Part shown: positions 21,501-29,742 of the stretch, piece by piece
Position numbering within the stretch: the stretch's first letter is position 1
Layout: each line of letters begins with the position of its first letter
IMG/VR virus record: IMGVR_UViG_3300030108_002336
Location: 1 to 47,983 of that record
Reading direction: 5' to 3' (one strand)
Source: a virus
Length of the DNA: 47,983 nt
Made by a program: the position numbers and the translations under genes
Notes under the pieces: model-generated
Told to the model about the DNA's origin: nothing
Database searches by the model: none
Seen by the model: the letters and a program-made list of their open reading frames with translations, nothing else

Positions 21501-24439
21501 TAATCCATAGATAACTCTTGTACATACCCTAAGTTACCTTCCCCATCAATAAGTGTTAATCTTTGATTGTTACCTCCGTAATAATTAGCTACTTCATCAT
21601 CAGTATGAACAAGTTCTATTGGATCAGATACATTACCACTTGGATTAGTTAAAACGCCTATACATAAGGTTCTATTGTCCTCAATAGTCATACATGGAAA
21701 TAAGGCTGACCCCATAGTGCCGCTCATATTATCACCTTGTTGAAAACGAGACATTACAGTCATTTGAATAGCTGCTGGTGGGATAAAAAATAAATTCTTA
21801 TGACCTACAGAGCTTAAGATTGTTGCATCACTTGGATTACCAAAATCCTGTTCAAGCATAGCATTACCTACTATATCTAGTGGATCTACACTGTTTAAAT
21901 AATTTCTATCGTACGTTCTCCATTTTGTTATATTACAGTTTTGAATATTTGGAGGTATCCAACCTTGCAATGTAGTATTTGTTTCATTGTTATATTGATT
22001 ATAATAATAATTGCCATCTGTAATATCATTTATACCTGCATTTTGTATTTGATATTGATTGTCTGGTGATGGAAATCCTACTTGACTTCCGCCTACATCC
22101 CAAGGAACTAGAGGTATGCAAGTTCTAACATCTACGCCACTAAGCGATTGTAAATTTAAACCAAGAAACAAACCTGTGCTAGATATAGATGCGAATTCAG
22201 AGGCATCTGGGAAAGCTTTGAGTCCCATTGTAACAGTTGCTTTGTTTACTATAAAGTAACCGCAAGGTGGATATCCTCCTTGAGTATTCCCAGCAGCCTC
22301 TGTCATTGCAAAATATAGGTTACTATCGTCCCCCATAGGCCTTACTGCGCACACTAAGTTTTTATTTTCGTCAAAATTATCTAAAGACGCATTAAAAGTG
22401 TCTACGTCACCACTTAGACCACAGTTTATATCATATGTTGAAGTTATAGTAGGTTCTTCCTGAAGGTTTGCTAGAGGAATTCCATTTTCAGTAGGCATAG
22501 CAACACCTCCATTAGTAAGTATGCTATATAACGCATCTCTTACAAACTCTCTACAGTTTTCATCAATGTCCCAATTGGTTGTAAAAAAAACGCTAAAGAA
22601 AAGTGCACCACCTTTTAATATTAAAGGATTAGCCGCTGAAGTTCCATAAGCTACAGGAAATTCAAAAGACTCAAACCCTGCTCCACTAGGTCTTTGACCT
22701 TTCCACACATTAAGACCATCTATAAACTTAACACCTAAATTTTTACCAAACATAGACACTCCATCCCTAACATAATTTCTCTGATCATAATCAACACTGT
22801 TATCTGAATTAATAGCATCAAAAGCTTTGTTCGTAGAAGAGGGTGAGTAAGGATGGTTAGGTCCATTATAAAACCTTTGCTCTAAAGTTCCGTGATAAGA
22901 TTTCTTGTGATTATATATATGAAAATTATCGTCAGGTATAGATGACCAAGAAACTTTTATGCTTGATCCAGCAGGTAAATTTGTTTGAGGTATTCCATCA
23001 GTATTAATATGAAACCCAGTTATTCTACTGTTACCTACATTTGATACAACATCATCATCTTCTTTATAATTATCTGGGGCAACTATGTAAGGCGTAACAG
23101 TGAGTTCAATATTATATCCACCAACAGGAGTTCTACTGTACAATGCTTTTCCTGTAGCACTAACATTATGAGCTGGATAGTTTTCTAAATAATTACCATA
23201 CATAAGTCTATCAGAAACAATAGCCTGAGCTTGAGCAACTCTTGGTAAATTACTATACTGAGCACCTTGTTCTTCTTTAGATACAGGCACTAAAATTCTA
23301 TCGTTATAAAAATCAAAAGCTATATACGGAGAAAAACTATCCCAAAATGGACTTTCTCCGCTACCATTACTAATAACATCTATACTTCTAAATGACCCAA
23401 CATTGCCAAATCTAGCTAAAACTCTAATTTCTTTTACCTCTCTTGTCCCTCTTGGTATTTGTAATCTACATACATTTTGCAAATAAGGACTTCCTGCTGC
23501 CGCCCCCATTTGTATATATGCTGGAGGTATAGCTATTTTAGAGTATGTAGATATAGCGCTTTCTACATTATCGTCATATATATACTGATATGCAAATTGA
23601 ATTCCAGGTAGATTTGTAAAATTTGAAACATTTCTATTTGGATCAAAATCAAATATAGAAGTTATAGGCTCTATTGGAGTCCTTGGGCAAGCACATATTA
23701 GATCTAAAATATCATCATCGTTGTAACCTTGCTCAAGAGCCTGCAAGCTCATACTCATTACTTTAAATACATCAAGTTTTTTAGGCTCGTTTCTATTATC
23801 AGTAAAGTACAACATTATGTTTCTTACTCTGTCTACAGCATCATCAGGGTCTGTGTAACCTGGTGGCACGCCTATATCAACATTATCTGAGGTATCTAAT
23901 GAAGGGCCTGCATCAGCAGCAGCGCTTCTTTCCTCGTAGCTTGAATTTCTTAACTGTAAATCCCTAGTATTTCTTTGCCCTACGTGAACAACATCACCTT
24001 TAACAAATCCATCGCTTGGGAAGTTAAACTTTTCTGAGGTGTATACTTTGATATAAGACCCAGGTATATCATTACCAGGTAACAATCCCTCCTGATCCCA
24101 AGCCCAGACTCCCATTTGATTTACACTACTAGACCAAACGAAGAAAAATATAATGTTAAATATATCATCTGTAACAGATCCAATAACACGAATTCTGCTG
24201 GCATCATCAACATATGTATTTAAAGGAAGCTCAAATATATCTTCAATAGCTGCATTAGAAGGCATTGGTTTTATGCAAGAAAAATCTCCAGAATAATCAT
24301 TTAACATCTGATTAAAAGATTCTCCGTCTTTATAGCTATGTTCAAAAGCTAAATTTAAGGCATCAATCATTTGATTGGACGGCCTTACTCTAGAGTCTGC
24401 ATCTACATTTATACCCTGTGGTGTTACCTTATCAATCAT
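18584..24439 (-). CDS. Large tail muzzle protein with Ig-like and dockerin C-terminus
   Basis: A 1951-residue protein following two ring proteins, the place of the muzzle in crAss-like phages. The N-terminus (VTPQGINVDADSRVRPSNQM) and repeated beta modules such as YYDQRGRSG fit this tail family, which forms the distal tail tube. The conserved part appears to end near GGYDPLRDEFIISIHN (about residue 1680). It then carries extra domains: an Ig-like beta domain at about 1717-1841 starting FGCAEFDFSYKVK, a Pro/Asp linker (DKPEDPQDPKDP), a type I dockerin at about 1874-1926 and an acidic tail. Dockerins bind cohesins or calcium in secreted bacterial proteins. The extension probably faces outward and may help adsorption. 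It shares a 1-base stop/start overlap with the ring protein gene. Confidence 0.8.
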   Translation of the reverse strand: MIDKVTPQGINVDADSRVRPSNQMIDALNLAFEHSYKDGESFNQMLNDYSGDFSCIKPMPSNAAIEDIFELPLNTYVDDASRIRVIGSVTDDIFNIIFFFVWSSSVNQMGVWAWDQEGLLPGNDIPGSYIKVYTSEKFNFPSDGFVKGDVVHVGQRNTRDLQLRNSSYEERSAAADAGPSLDTSDNVDIGVPPGYTDPDDAVDRVRNIMLYFTDNRNEPKKLDVFKVMSMSLQALEQGYNDDDILDLICACPRTPIEPITSIFDFDPNRNVSNFTNLPGIQFAYQYIYDDNVESAISTYSKIAIPPAYIQMGAAAGSPYLQNVCRLQIPRGTREVKEIRVLARFGNVGSFRSIDVISNGSGESPFWDSFSPYIAFDFYNDRILVPVSKEEQGAQYSNLPRVAQAQAIVSDRLMYGNYLENYPAHNVSATGKALYSRTPVGGYNIELTVTPYIVAPDNYKEDDDVVSNVGNSRITGFHINTDGIPQTNLPAGSSIKVSWSSIPDDNFHIYNHKKSYHGTLEQRFYNGPNHPYSPSSTNKAFDAINSDNSVDYDQRNYVRDGVSMFGKNLGVKFIDGLNVWKGQRPSGAGFESFEFPVAYGTSAANPLILKGGALFFSVFFTTNWDIDENCREFVRDALYSILTNGGVAMPTENGIPLANLQEEPTITSTYDINCGLSGDVDTFNASLDNFDENKNLVCAVRPMGDDSNLYFAMTEAAGNTQGGYPPCGYFIVNKATVTMGLKAFPDASEFASISSTGLFLGLNLQSLSGVDVRTCIPLVPWDVGGSQVGFPSPDNQYQIQNAGINDITDGNYYYNQYNNETNTTLQGWIPPNIQNCNITKWRTYDRNYLNSVDPLDIVGNAMLEQDFGNPSDATILSSVGHKNLFFIPPAAIQMTVMSRFQQGDNMSGTMGSALFPCMTIEDNRTLCIGVLTNPSGNVSDPIELVHTDDEVANYYGGNNQRLTLIDGEGNLGYVQELSMDYQGAFGDDPNPYAPNEVMGTTFGSLTPYQIFKGNIGPQPYVSITMVSENAQPDQPAHQFSMSYRATALLHLMAPTHPNLVAQTFPSVGSITDAMNLNLMTGNAGNFVRLQYILDVAEGTGSYESASAYLNNNNNFLDVPDYDSFVLLAGGTYYHRSFKTRANHEFAIVYYDQRGRSGHANYLTNVYVAGYSNIERGQYNKGRVDIQLNITGFPPRWATHYQIVYGGNSTIGDFRQYTTGLAFLENTNPDFDATVMTDEALIYVSLGLLQGENNASYSHAYGAMGVNGEKDLYTYSEGDKLRIISFKQSDGSTVYPVSGDYDFEIVGVKTMTSNVEENILLNEDATYCAKHKEGQFLVLKNNPYAEGFNYASVALDMPFNDSTNEDAIDLYQDNKWSHNTIVEIYSPKKSQDADERFFYEIGEKYDIVLNPQGIKVHGTPEIILQDGDVYWRNIPVNEPELTNIGFASIIQGIAEVGKNKSQPRFKNYFLECQTFTDIIPGADGLDWGKVKVVVPDAQTLYKRSSITFSEKNNYSAKRNSYTMFNASTFNFKDLPNEYGSINYMLNDYDNVFIIQEDKASSIPVSRSILSTAGGSESLIGSDKILGTQKFYMGDYGTDGNPESVVRAEENIYWASKSRKEVYRWSRSKGIEVISKAGMKSYFNNVFKRALEDQANGEGRIRVVGGYDPLRDEFIISIHNMRDFSEDENFYDFEYDGEFIILGDPDDDVQPDSGDPDVQFGCAEFDFSYKVKVNGQLGSLSGLSAGDYVEVSVTITNSSSQIGTLNAADLYPSPPFVTNFVGLSDAIGTPIFPNQNVTIMVVMNIPPTLSEGTYNYTPTFTFSSAEDDCGLQTADMNLSIEIDKPEDPQDPKDPTIGLERKNLLTLRSTNQGPAHITDVNGDGVSNPLDYWALFTYLNSDPETLDMGFDVNQDGINNASDLNSLEIHLNNEGFSDEDIEAAGPRSTSDDEDNNQ
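18662..18820 (-). other. Type I dockerin domain coding segment
   Basis: Encodes two F-hand-like calcium loops, DVNGDGVSNPLD and DVNQDGINNASD, each with acidic or Asn residues at positions 1, 3, 5 and 12. Each is followed by a helix (YWALFTYL and LNSLEIHL). The duplicated loop-helix pattern with about 30 residues between loops is the hallmark of type I dockerins. Confidence 0.85.
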
Positions 24440-25338
24440 TAATACTTAGGGGCTTGCTTAAAGTTCTTGCGAATAGTTTTAAATATTTCTTCTTTACTAA
24501 AGTTTGAAAGCCTTGCTTTAGCTTTACGTCTTTCGTTGTAATACTCAGCTCTTGCTCTAGTTTTTTCATTAAGAGGTATGGTAGACTTTCTTTCGCAAAG
24601 CTTATAGTATATATAGGATCTTAAGGCTTCTTCAGCGTAAACATGTATAACTGGATTTGTAGATCTTGCTTCATCAGATATATATTCTAAAACCACATCT
24701 GTGGTGCTTGAATTCGTGTCAAGCTCTATTCTGTTTTGATCAAGATTAATTCTATACGCTCCAGGAGCATATGCACCACCAGCACCATACAGTCTGCCTA
24801 AACCTCCTTGAAAAAGATAGTTCTCAAAGATATAAAAATCTAAATCGCCAGAGTCGGCATTTGAAGATTCTGTAGCTCCCTTGTCATCTTGTTTGTTAAG
24901 AACTAAGTTAGTATCTAAATTTAATGGTCCTTCTTCACTATCTGATGTTAGTATAGTGTCACCTATAACTGTCTGTGGATCATTCACAGTATCTCCACTA
25001 GTATCTTGAGCAATCCTTTGAGAATAGTTTATATGTTTGTTTTGATTAAAAACTCTAACTGTTCCGTCAGAATCAACCACACCTAATTTTACAAGATCAA
25101 CATAATCTTCTGGTAAAGTTATTGTATTATTAGACTCTACAGATCTTTTAATAGATTTAACTCTAGATGTTACATCAAAACCAAATTCACGAATACCACG
25201 TAAAGCTATGTTTCTAATGGCTGCGTCAGATGCATTACTTGCATAGTCATCACCATCCATAGTAATTATATAGTCGTTTATTAATTGACGTAAGGTAATG
25301 TAGTTCATTCCTCTATCTGATACATCTATAAATGGCAT
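24439..25338 (-). CDS. Neck/tail ring protein (second)
   Basis: A 299-residue protein. The N-terminus is helical (ITLRQLINDYIITMDGDDYA, then a helix with REFGFDVTSRVKS), followed by TITLPEDYVDLVKLGVVDSD, a signature I know from ring or stabilisation proteins beneath the portal in crAss-like and related podoviruses. A central acidic insertion (about 115-165) follows, and a helical C-terminus rich in Arg/Lys. It overlaps the first ring protein gene and the muzzle gene by one base each, as expected for subunits made in fixed ratio. It likely joins portal to muzzle. Confidence 0.75.
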   Translation of the reverse strand: MPFIDVSDRGMNYITLRQLINDYIITMDGDDYASNASDAAIRNIALRGIREFGFDVTSRVKSIKRSVESNNTITLPEDYVDLVKLGVVDSDGTVRVFNQNKHINYSQRIAQDTSGDTVNDPQTVIGDTILTSDSEEGPLNLDTNLVLNKQDDKGATESSNADSGDLDFYIFENYLFQGGLGRLYGAGGAYAPGAYRINLDQNRIELDTNSSTTDVVLEYISDEARSTNPVIHVYAEEALRSYIYYKLCERKSTIPLNEKTRARAEYYNERRKAKARLSNFSKEEIFKTIRKNFKQAPKY

Positions 25339-26123
25339 TATTCAGATTTTTCTTCGTTAATAGCAAAGGTTGAAAGATAGCTATCTCTTAACCTAATACC
25401 AATCATTTTAGCTATCTCTACAATTAATTCATTTTTGTAATGATCTGGTAATTCAAAATGTCTTGAGTTAAGGAAATCTCCAACTTGAATATTAGCCCCC
25501 ATCTGCATTTCTACATACACAGGAGTTGAAGTAATATCAACAGATCCGTCATATGCATTAATAGATTTTGGTTGTCTATAATATTTAAGTCGTACAGCAT
25601 TTAAATCAAAAGGAAAAACCTCTATCACATTAGATATAATAGCAACAGGGAATGCGAGAGTTGGTGCAGAAAGATTACTAGTTAAAACCCTTTCTGCTGT
25701 TTCTGAATTATAAATTAAATCCAGATTAACACCAGAATCTATAGCATTTATACTAATAATTCTAGCTAAATCTATAGGTTTATTAAATGTACTAGCGCCT
25801 AGATCTGCTGGATCTATATATTCTCCTCCTTGTTCTTCTGGATCATAGTCTTCAGGCTGTGGTGTAATGTCACTTAGATCCATTATTGTAATAAAATAAG
25901 ATAGATCCTCTTCTACCATTTTGTATAAAGACTTATCACGAGCCCCATCAATACCACCTCTTCTAGCTTTATTAGCTGCCAGCAACTCTTGAAACATTTC
26001 ATTAAATACATTTTGCTGTGCTATACCAGCGAAAGTGCTAAACACTTCTGGGGTTACAAAACCTCTTTGCTCTTTATTACAAAGATCTCTTACAGCGTTA
26101 TATACATCTATAATGTTTACCAT
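25338..26123 (-). CDS. Neck/tail ring protein (first)
   Basis: A 261-residue protein whose opening, NIIDVYNAVRDLCNKEQRGF, followed by TPEVFSTFAGIAQQNVFNEMF, is characteristic of the ring/tail-tubular proteins of crAss-like phages. The middle (ERVLTSNLSAPTLAFPVAII, then VFPFDLNAVRLKYYRQPKS) also fits. It would form a ring below the portal. The conserved N-terminus fixes the start at 26123, which is only 4 bases downstream of a TATATTTG promoter box, so its mRNA is probably leaderless. It heads a transcript including the second ring protein and both muzzle genes. Confidence 0.78.
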   Translation of the reverse strand: MVNIIDVYNAVRDLCNKEQRGFVTPEVFSTFAGIAQQNVFNEMFQELLAANKARRGGIDGARDKSLYKMVEEDLSYFITIMDLSDITPQPEDYDPEEQGGEYIDPADLGASTFNKPIDLARIISINAIDSGVNLDLIYNSETAERVLTSNLSAPTLAFPVAIISNVIEVFPFDLNAVRLKYYRQPKSINAYDGSVDITSTPVYVEMQMGANIQVGDFLNSRHFELPDHYKNELIVEIAKMIGIRLRDSYLSTFAINEEKSE

Positions 26124-26127
26124 ACGA

Positions 26128-26135
26128 CAAATATA
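26128..26135 (-). promoter_or_regulatory. Promoter box TATATTTG, 4 bases from ATG
   Basis: The - strand reads TTTCGTATATTTGTCGTATG: a TAnnTTTG box, 4 bases, then the ATG of the first ring protein. With the usual distance from this box to the transcription start, the mRNA would begin at or beside the ATG. It directly follows a terminator hairpin. Confidence 0.65.
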
Positions 26136-26141
26136 CGAAAT

Positions 26142-26165
26142 AAAAAAGCCGCCATTTTAGGCGGC
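26142..26165 (-). terminator. Rho-independent terminator GCCGCC-TAAAAT-GGCGGC-T6
   Basis: On the - strand a 6-bp all-G/C stem (GCCGCC/GGCGGC, loop TAAAAT) is followed directly by six T residues. It lies 23 bases beyond the stop of the gene at 26189-27034 and just before the ring-protein promoter, separating two late transcripts. Confidence 0.85.
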
Positions 26166-26188
26166 CCTTCTATAAGTGATACAAGCCT

Positions 26189-27034
26189 TTATGATAGCTT
26201 ATCTAATCTTTCCTCTATAAGAGAAAGTACTGAAGCTCCTTTTTCTGTTAAACAAAATCTAACCATTGTATCTGTTGGATCTTGACCTACAGGTACTGAT
26301 ACAATCAAACTATTTGCGTCAAACCAATATACACCATTGGGTCTTAACGAAATAATCTGATAATCAGAAGCTTGTTTTATCGTTGATCTACAAGTTACTT
26401 CAGGAGAATCTAAAGATTGTAAAAACTCTTTTGGTTTAGACTTTGCAATTCTCAATAAGTTATATCTAATTTCTGAAGTTGCTGCATTTATATTTATACC
26501 ATAATATAATGCTATAGCTAAAAGATCACTAATCTCTCTATCTCTTACAATAGATACAGCATCAGAAACTAAAAATTCTCTATTTAATTCTTCCTCTGCA
26601 TCTTTTCTTTTATCAACAAGCTTAAAAATGTTACCTCCATTTGCTTTATTAGAAGGATGAAGTTCTAAAAACTTTTTTAAGTTAGGTTTCTGTTTAGGAA
26701 CAAATAATCTTCCTAACTCAAATATTACAGATTGTTTTACTGCGTTTTCAGATTGCTCGTCTACAAAGATAGATGGCTCGTTTGGACAATACCTTATTTC
26801 TCTTACAGTATCATTTTCTTTATCGTAAACAGTAACACCTTTTTGCGGCAACATAAATACAATGCCACCACCTCTAGGTATTTCATACTCTACAGCAATG
26901 CTACTTTCTTCTTTACGTTTAATAGTTCTTTTCTTTTTAGGCGCAACTTTAGGTTGCTCCATAACTACAGTTTCTTTAACTGCTTCCTTCTGGAGTTTAG
27001 GTCGTCCAGTAGACCTTTTTGTTTTTGTTTCCAT
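26189..27034 (-). CDS. Conserved phage hypothetical protein with basic N-terminus
   Basis: A 281-residue protein. Residues 1-45 are Lys/Arg-rich and probably disordered (KKKRTIKRKEES). The centre has IRYCPNEPSIFVDEQSE and then RLFVPKQKPNLKKFLELHPS, a pairing I recall from structural-region genes of other marine phages without an assigned function. The C-terminal 100 residues (starting near SEIRYNLLRIAKSKPKEFL) could form a winged-helix-like fold. No enzyme motif. It lies between the ConA-like fibre gene and a strong terminator, closing that transcript. A role in virion assembly or in late regulation is possible. Confidence 0.6.
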   Translation of the reverse strand: METKTKRSTGRPKLQKEAVKETVVMEQPKVAPKKKRTIKRKEESSIAVEYEIPRGGGIVFMLPQKGVTVYDKENDTVREIRYCPNEPSIFVDEQSENAVKQSVIFELGRLFVPKQKPNLKKFLELHPSNKANGGNIFKLVDKRKDAEEELNREFLVSDAVSIVRDREISDLLAIALYYGININAATSEIRYNLLRIAKSKPKEFLQSLDSPEVTCRSTIKQASDYQIISLRPNGVYWFDANSLIVSVPVGQDPTDTMVRFCLTEKGASVLSLIEERLDKLS

Positions 27035-27045
27035 TGTTAAATAAA

Positions 27046-28344
27046 TTAAACTACATAAAAATTAAATAAATCTTTTGCTAAAGCAGCAGATCTTGTCACT
27101 CCTATATCATTAGGTATAACTCCAAATCTGGCTATATATCCTCTAAATTTACCATGTGCACTACCACCAGACAATCCGTCAACATCTTTTATAGTTCCTA
27201 ACCTTTCAATTAAAAGATCACCGTCAGTCCTAAAGGGGCTACTGGCAATAAGACTTTCATCATTCATTTTAGTTTTTGCTGGTATAAAGCCTATAATGTC
27301 GCCATCTCTATTATGTAAAAACATATTAAAATGTATATCTCTTCTTATTATAAATACATCTACGTCGTAATCTGAAACGACATGTCTTACTATCATGGAT
27401 TTAGGCCATGTATAATCAACTGTTCCACCATCCGTATTGTTGGTTTTTGTTGTAGCAGCATTACCAGTTACTCCACTATGTCTCACAGAAAAACTATTTC
27501 TATTCTCTTTTATTGGCACACCAACACCGCTAAAATCAGTGCCCGTAGGAAAAAGACCTCCAAACCCTACAGTTTCACCAGCAGCATCTCCATATAAAGC
27601 CATTGGTGCTATAGATTGACCTAAAACACAATATATTGTATAATCTTCTTTTACATTAAAAGAACCAGGAATTACAAAGTGATCACCGTTATTTGTATGT
27701 GCTGATCTTGTAGATATATTGCTAGTTCCTGATGATGTTTCACAGGTAGGTGTTCCATCATTAGTTGCATTGTGTGTTGATCCACCAGTTCCTGAATTTT
27801 TCCATAATGTAATTGTGGCTCCATCTGCAAATGAAGTTAAACCCTCATGATTAAAATCTATTGTAGGTAAATTCCCTCTAAAATTAATTCCAGCAATAGT
27901 GTCTTGATATTGTTCTTCTGTATCACCAATAGATAATTTTCCTGTTTCCATACTTATAGGCACAGTAGGCACTTTAAGGCTTATATCAGATGAAGATTGT
28001 ATGTTTGATCCAGAAGGACCAGTATTAAGAATAGCATTAAATCTTAATATAGGACTACCTGTATTTGAAGTCATAAAGGATAAAATGCTACTTATCAGTC
28101 TATCTTCTTCACCTTCGTTTGTAGCAATAGATAGATTAACTTTTTCTATAGCATCTCCTGGATTTGAAAATACCTCTTCATAAATCCCAGCATTATCAAA
28201 TGTTATATGTATAAATCCTTTAGAGGATGTGAAGTTACATATTTTACTCGCTGGAACACAAAAAGAACTTATCCCTCTACCCGTATCAGAAGCTCTTAAA
28301 CTTCCTAGCGATAATTCTGATATATTAAATAAGAAAAACTTCAT
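27046..28344 (-). CDS. Virion fibre/decoration protein with ConA/LamG-like domain
   Basis: A 432-residue beta-rich protein with no signal peptide. Residues about 155-400 show the pattern of a concanavalin A/laminin-G-like jelly roll: FADGATITLWKNSGTGGSTH, then TSGTSNISTRSAHTNNGDHF, FNVKEDYTIYCVLG, later MIVRHVVSDYDVDVFI and GKFRGYIARFGVI. Such domains often bind sugars. It probably decorates the capsid or forms a receptor-binding fibre. A promoter box TATATTTG lies 20 bases upstream. Fold moderately supported, location in the virion inferred from neighbours. Confidence 0.65.
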   Translation of the reverse strand: MKFFLFNISELSLGSLRASDTGRGISSFCVPASKICNFTSSKGFIHITFDNAGIYEEVFSNPGDAIEKVNLSIATNEGEEDRLISSILSFMTSNTGSPILRFNAILNTGPSGSNIQSSSDISLKVPTVPISMETGKLSIGDTEEQYQDTIAGINFRGNLPTIDFNHEGLTSFADGATITLWKNSGTGGSTHNATNDGTPTCETSSGTSNISTRSAHTNNGDHFVIPGSFNVKEDYTIYCVLGQSIAPMALYGDAAGETVGFGGLFPTGTDFSGVGVPIKENRNSFSVRHSGVTGNAATTKTNNTDGGTVDYTWPKSMIVRHVVSDYDVDVFIIRRDIHFNMFLHNRDGDIIGFIPAKTKMNDESLIASSPFRTDGDLLIERLGTIKDVDGLSGGSAHGKFRGYIARFGVIPNDIGVTRSAALAKDLFNFYVV

Positions 28345-28364
28345 AAAGTAAATTAAACTATGTA

Positions 28365-28372
28365 CAAATATA
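28365..28372 (-). promoter_or_regulatory. Promoter box TATATTTG upstream of ConA-like gene
   Basis: The - strand reads TTAGTATATTTGTACATAG, a TAnnTTTG match in the 39-base gap between genes, 20 bases before the ATG at 28344. No -33 element is evident. Confidence 0.55.
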
Positions 28373-28383
28373 CTAACAACTAA

Positions 28384-28680
28384 TTATTTTTTTTTGCCCC
28401 GTGCTTTTCTAATAGCTTCTTTACCCTTTCTAAATATAGCAGCTACCTTACTCTTCTTCATTACTTTAGCTCTTTGTTCACCTACAGTAAGTATCTGTAT
28501 CTTTCTAGCAAAAGGCTTATTAATTCTTTTGACCTTAGCTACAGTAGCTCTAGCATCTGCTGGGGTAGCAAACTTTATACGCACTGTATCCTTTGGGTTC
28601 TCATCTGTATAGAGCCTTCTCCCAGAACCTTTAGGCTTCTTGCCCGTACCTACTTTAGGATCTCTTTTCTTTGCTCTCAT
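28384..28680 (-). CDS. Small basic conserved phage protein
   Basis: A 98-residue Lys/Arg-rich protein with the signature GRRLYTDENPKDTVRIKFAT, then DARATVAKVKRINKPFARKI and QILTVGEQRAKVM. I recognise this combination as a family recurring in marine phages of several groups; I know no function and do not name it. Its charge suggests nucleic-acid binding. The ATG at 28680 is only 4 bases downstream of a promoter box, so translation may start on a leaderless mRNA. It is the only gene between that promoter and the next one at 28365. Confidence 0.75.
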   Translation of the reverse strand: MRAKKRDPKVGTGKKPKGSGRRLYTDENPKDTVRIKFATPADARATVAKVKRINKPFARKIQILTVGEQRAKVMKKSKVAAIFRKGKEAIRKARGKKK

Positions 28681-28684
28681 GCTA

Positions 28685-28692
28685 CAAATATA
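28685..28692 (-). promoter_or_regulatory. Promoter box TATATTTG, 4 bases from ATG
   Basis: The - strand reads TTCCGTATATTTGTAGCATG. The TAnnTTTG box is 4 bases from the ATG and directly follows a terminator, the same layout as at 26123-26165. Confidence 0.65.
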
Positions 28693-28696
28693 CGGA

Positions 28697-28722
28697 AATA
28701 AAAAAGGGACCGAAGTCCCTTT
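28697..28722 (-). terminator. Rho-independent terminator with UUCG loop
   Basis: On the - strand AAAGGGAC-TTCG-GTCCCTTT forms an 8-bp stem capped by a stable UUCG tetraloop and runs into a T tract (TTTTTTATTT). It ends the capsid transcript after the decoration gene at 28744-29415. Confidence 0.88.
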
Positions 28723-28743
28723 CTTGTAGTAGTATTGTTCTAA

Positions 28744-29415
28744 TTAAACATAGAAAACTGATACAGCAGCAGCTCCTGTTCTTCGAACCACTATAGTGAC
28801 TCCAGATTCAGCAGCAACCGTTGGATTGTTTAAGTAAGTAACTCCAGTAGCAGCTTCGTTTAATGTTACGTTTTGGTCTCCGTCATTTACGTAGTAACAA
28901 CGAGCGGACATATTATCAGCAGTTAAACCAAGACCTGCAATAAGGTTAGCAGCAGTATCCAAAGTTACAGCTCCAGCTCCAGTAGCAGAAGTGTGAAGAA
29001 TCAAACCTGTAGCAAATTCAGCAGCTGTAATAGTTGCGTTTTGGGCATCTTCATTTGTCAAACCAATACTTTGTAAAGCTATTTGACCTACTCCATCTGT
29101 AATTGTTGGTGCAGTAGCAAAATCAATATTAGCAGAAACAGAAGAATCATCAGCATTGTTAGCTAAAACAACAACAGCATCTTTTGCAAAATTAATAGCT
29201 TCAACAAACTCTCTGATTACTGTTTGACCAAGACCATCAGTAATAGTAATATCTACAGTAGTATGATCATTAGTTAAAGCATCCTCAAAAGTTAAGATTA
29301 AGCTATCTGTATTGTCCATATGCATAGCCAAGAGGCTAGACACAGGGAATGTTCTTGCAGCATCTTCATCAGAAGCAGCAGGATTAACGTATAAAAATTT
29401 CTTATTTGTATCCAT
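28744..29415 (-). CDS. Capsid decoration-like protein (long paralogue)
   Basis: A 223-residue beta-rich protein with few charged residues. Its N-terminal 95 residues (KKFLYVNPAASDEDA, LILTFEDALT, VDITITDGLGQTVIREFVEA) align by eye with the 104-residue protein next door, so the two are paralogues. The C-terminal half adds a second beta module ending NVTLNEAATGVTYLNNPTVA and VRRTGAAAVSVFYV, like other phage decoration proteins. It lies two genes downstream of the capsid gene and is closed by a UUCG terminator. Decoration of capsid is inferred. Confidence 0.65.
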   Translation of the reverse strand: MDTNKKFLYVNPAASDEDAARTFPVSSLLAMHMDNTDSLILTFEDALTNDHTTVDITITDGLGQTVIREFVEAINFAKDAVVVLANNADDSSVSANIDFATAPTITDGVGQIALQSIGLTNEDAQNATITAAEFATGLILHTSATGAGAVTLDTAANLIAGLGLTADNMSARCYYVNDGDQNVTLNEAATGVTYLNNPTVAAESGVTIVVRRTGAAAVSVFYV

Positions 29416-29427
29416 AGTTTCTAATCA

Positions 29428-29742
29428 TTAAGATATTGCAGGAAGCGAAGCAGTAGCAGTGATACTTGAGTGCAAGTATACGCTGTTAGTGTCATCAGCA
29501 ACCACAATAAAGGGTTCATTACCAAATCTAATCTCTTCAGAGATAGCTCTCATTACTTCAGTACCAGTGTTGTCTGATATAGTAAGGGCAACTTCATATT
29601 GCTTTAAAGCAGCACCTGCACCTACAGAAAACCTTAGTTTTAAGTTTGTACCATCAGTCACCATAGCCATGTCAGTAAGAAACCTTGCTGGAATAGCTGT
29701 AGAGTCTGTGGCAGCATCTTCAAAATATAAAAATTTTTCCAT
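29428..29742 (-). CDS. Capsid decoration-like protein (short paralogue)
   Basis: A 104-residue protein sharing KFLYF..AA, L.LRF, VALTISDNTGTEVMRAISEE and the spacing of the N-terminal module of its 223-residue neighbour; it stops where that protein's second module begins. It is the first gene after the capsid protein, beyond a stem-loop at 29771-29788. Probably a capsid-associated protein; the exact site is unknown. Confidence 0.65.
   Translation of the reverse strand: MEKFLYFEDAATDSTAIPARFLTDMAMVTDGTNLKLRFSVGAGAALKQYEVALTISDNTGTEVMRAISEEIRFGNEPFIVVADDTNSVYLHSSITATASLPAIS

Noticed and set aside
26732-27040. 102-codon + strand frame
   Set aside because: Antisense to the basic N-terminus of the gene at 26189-27034; Phe/Ser/Arg-rich shadow of Lys codons.
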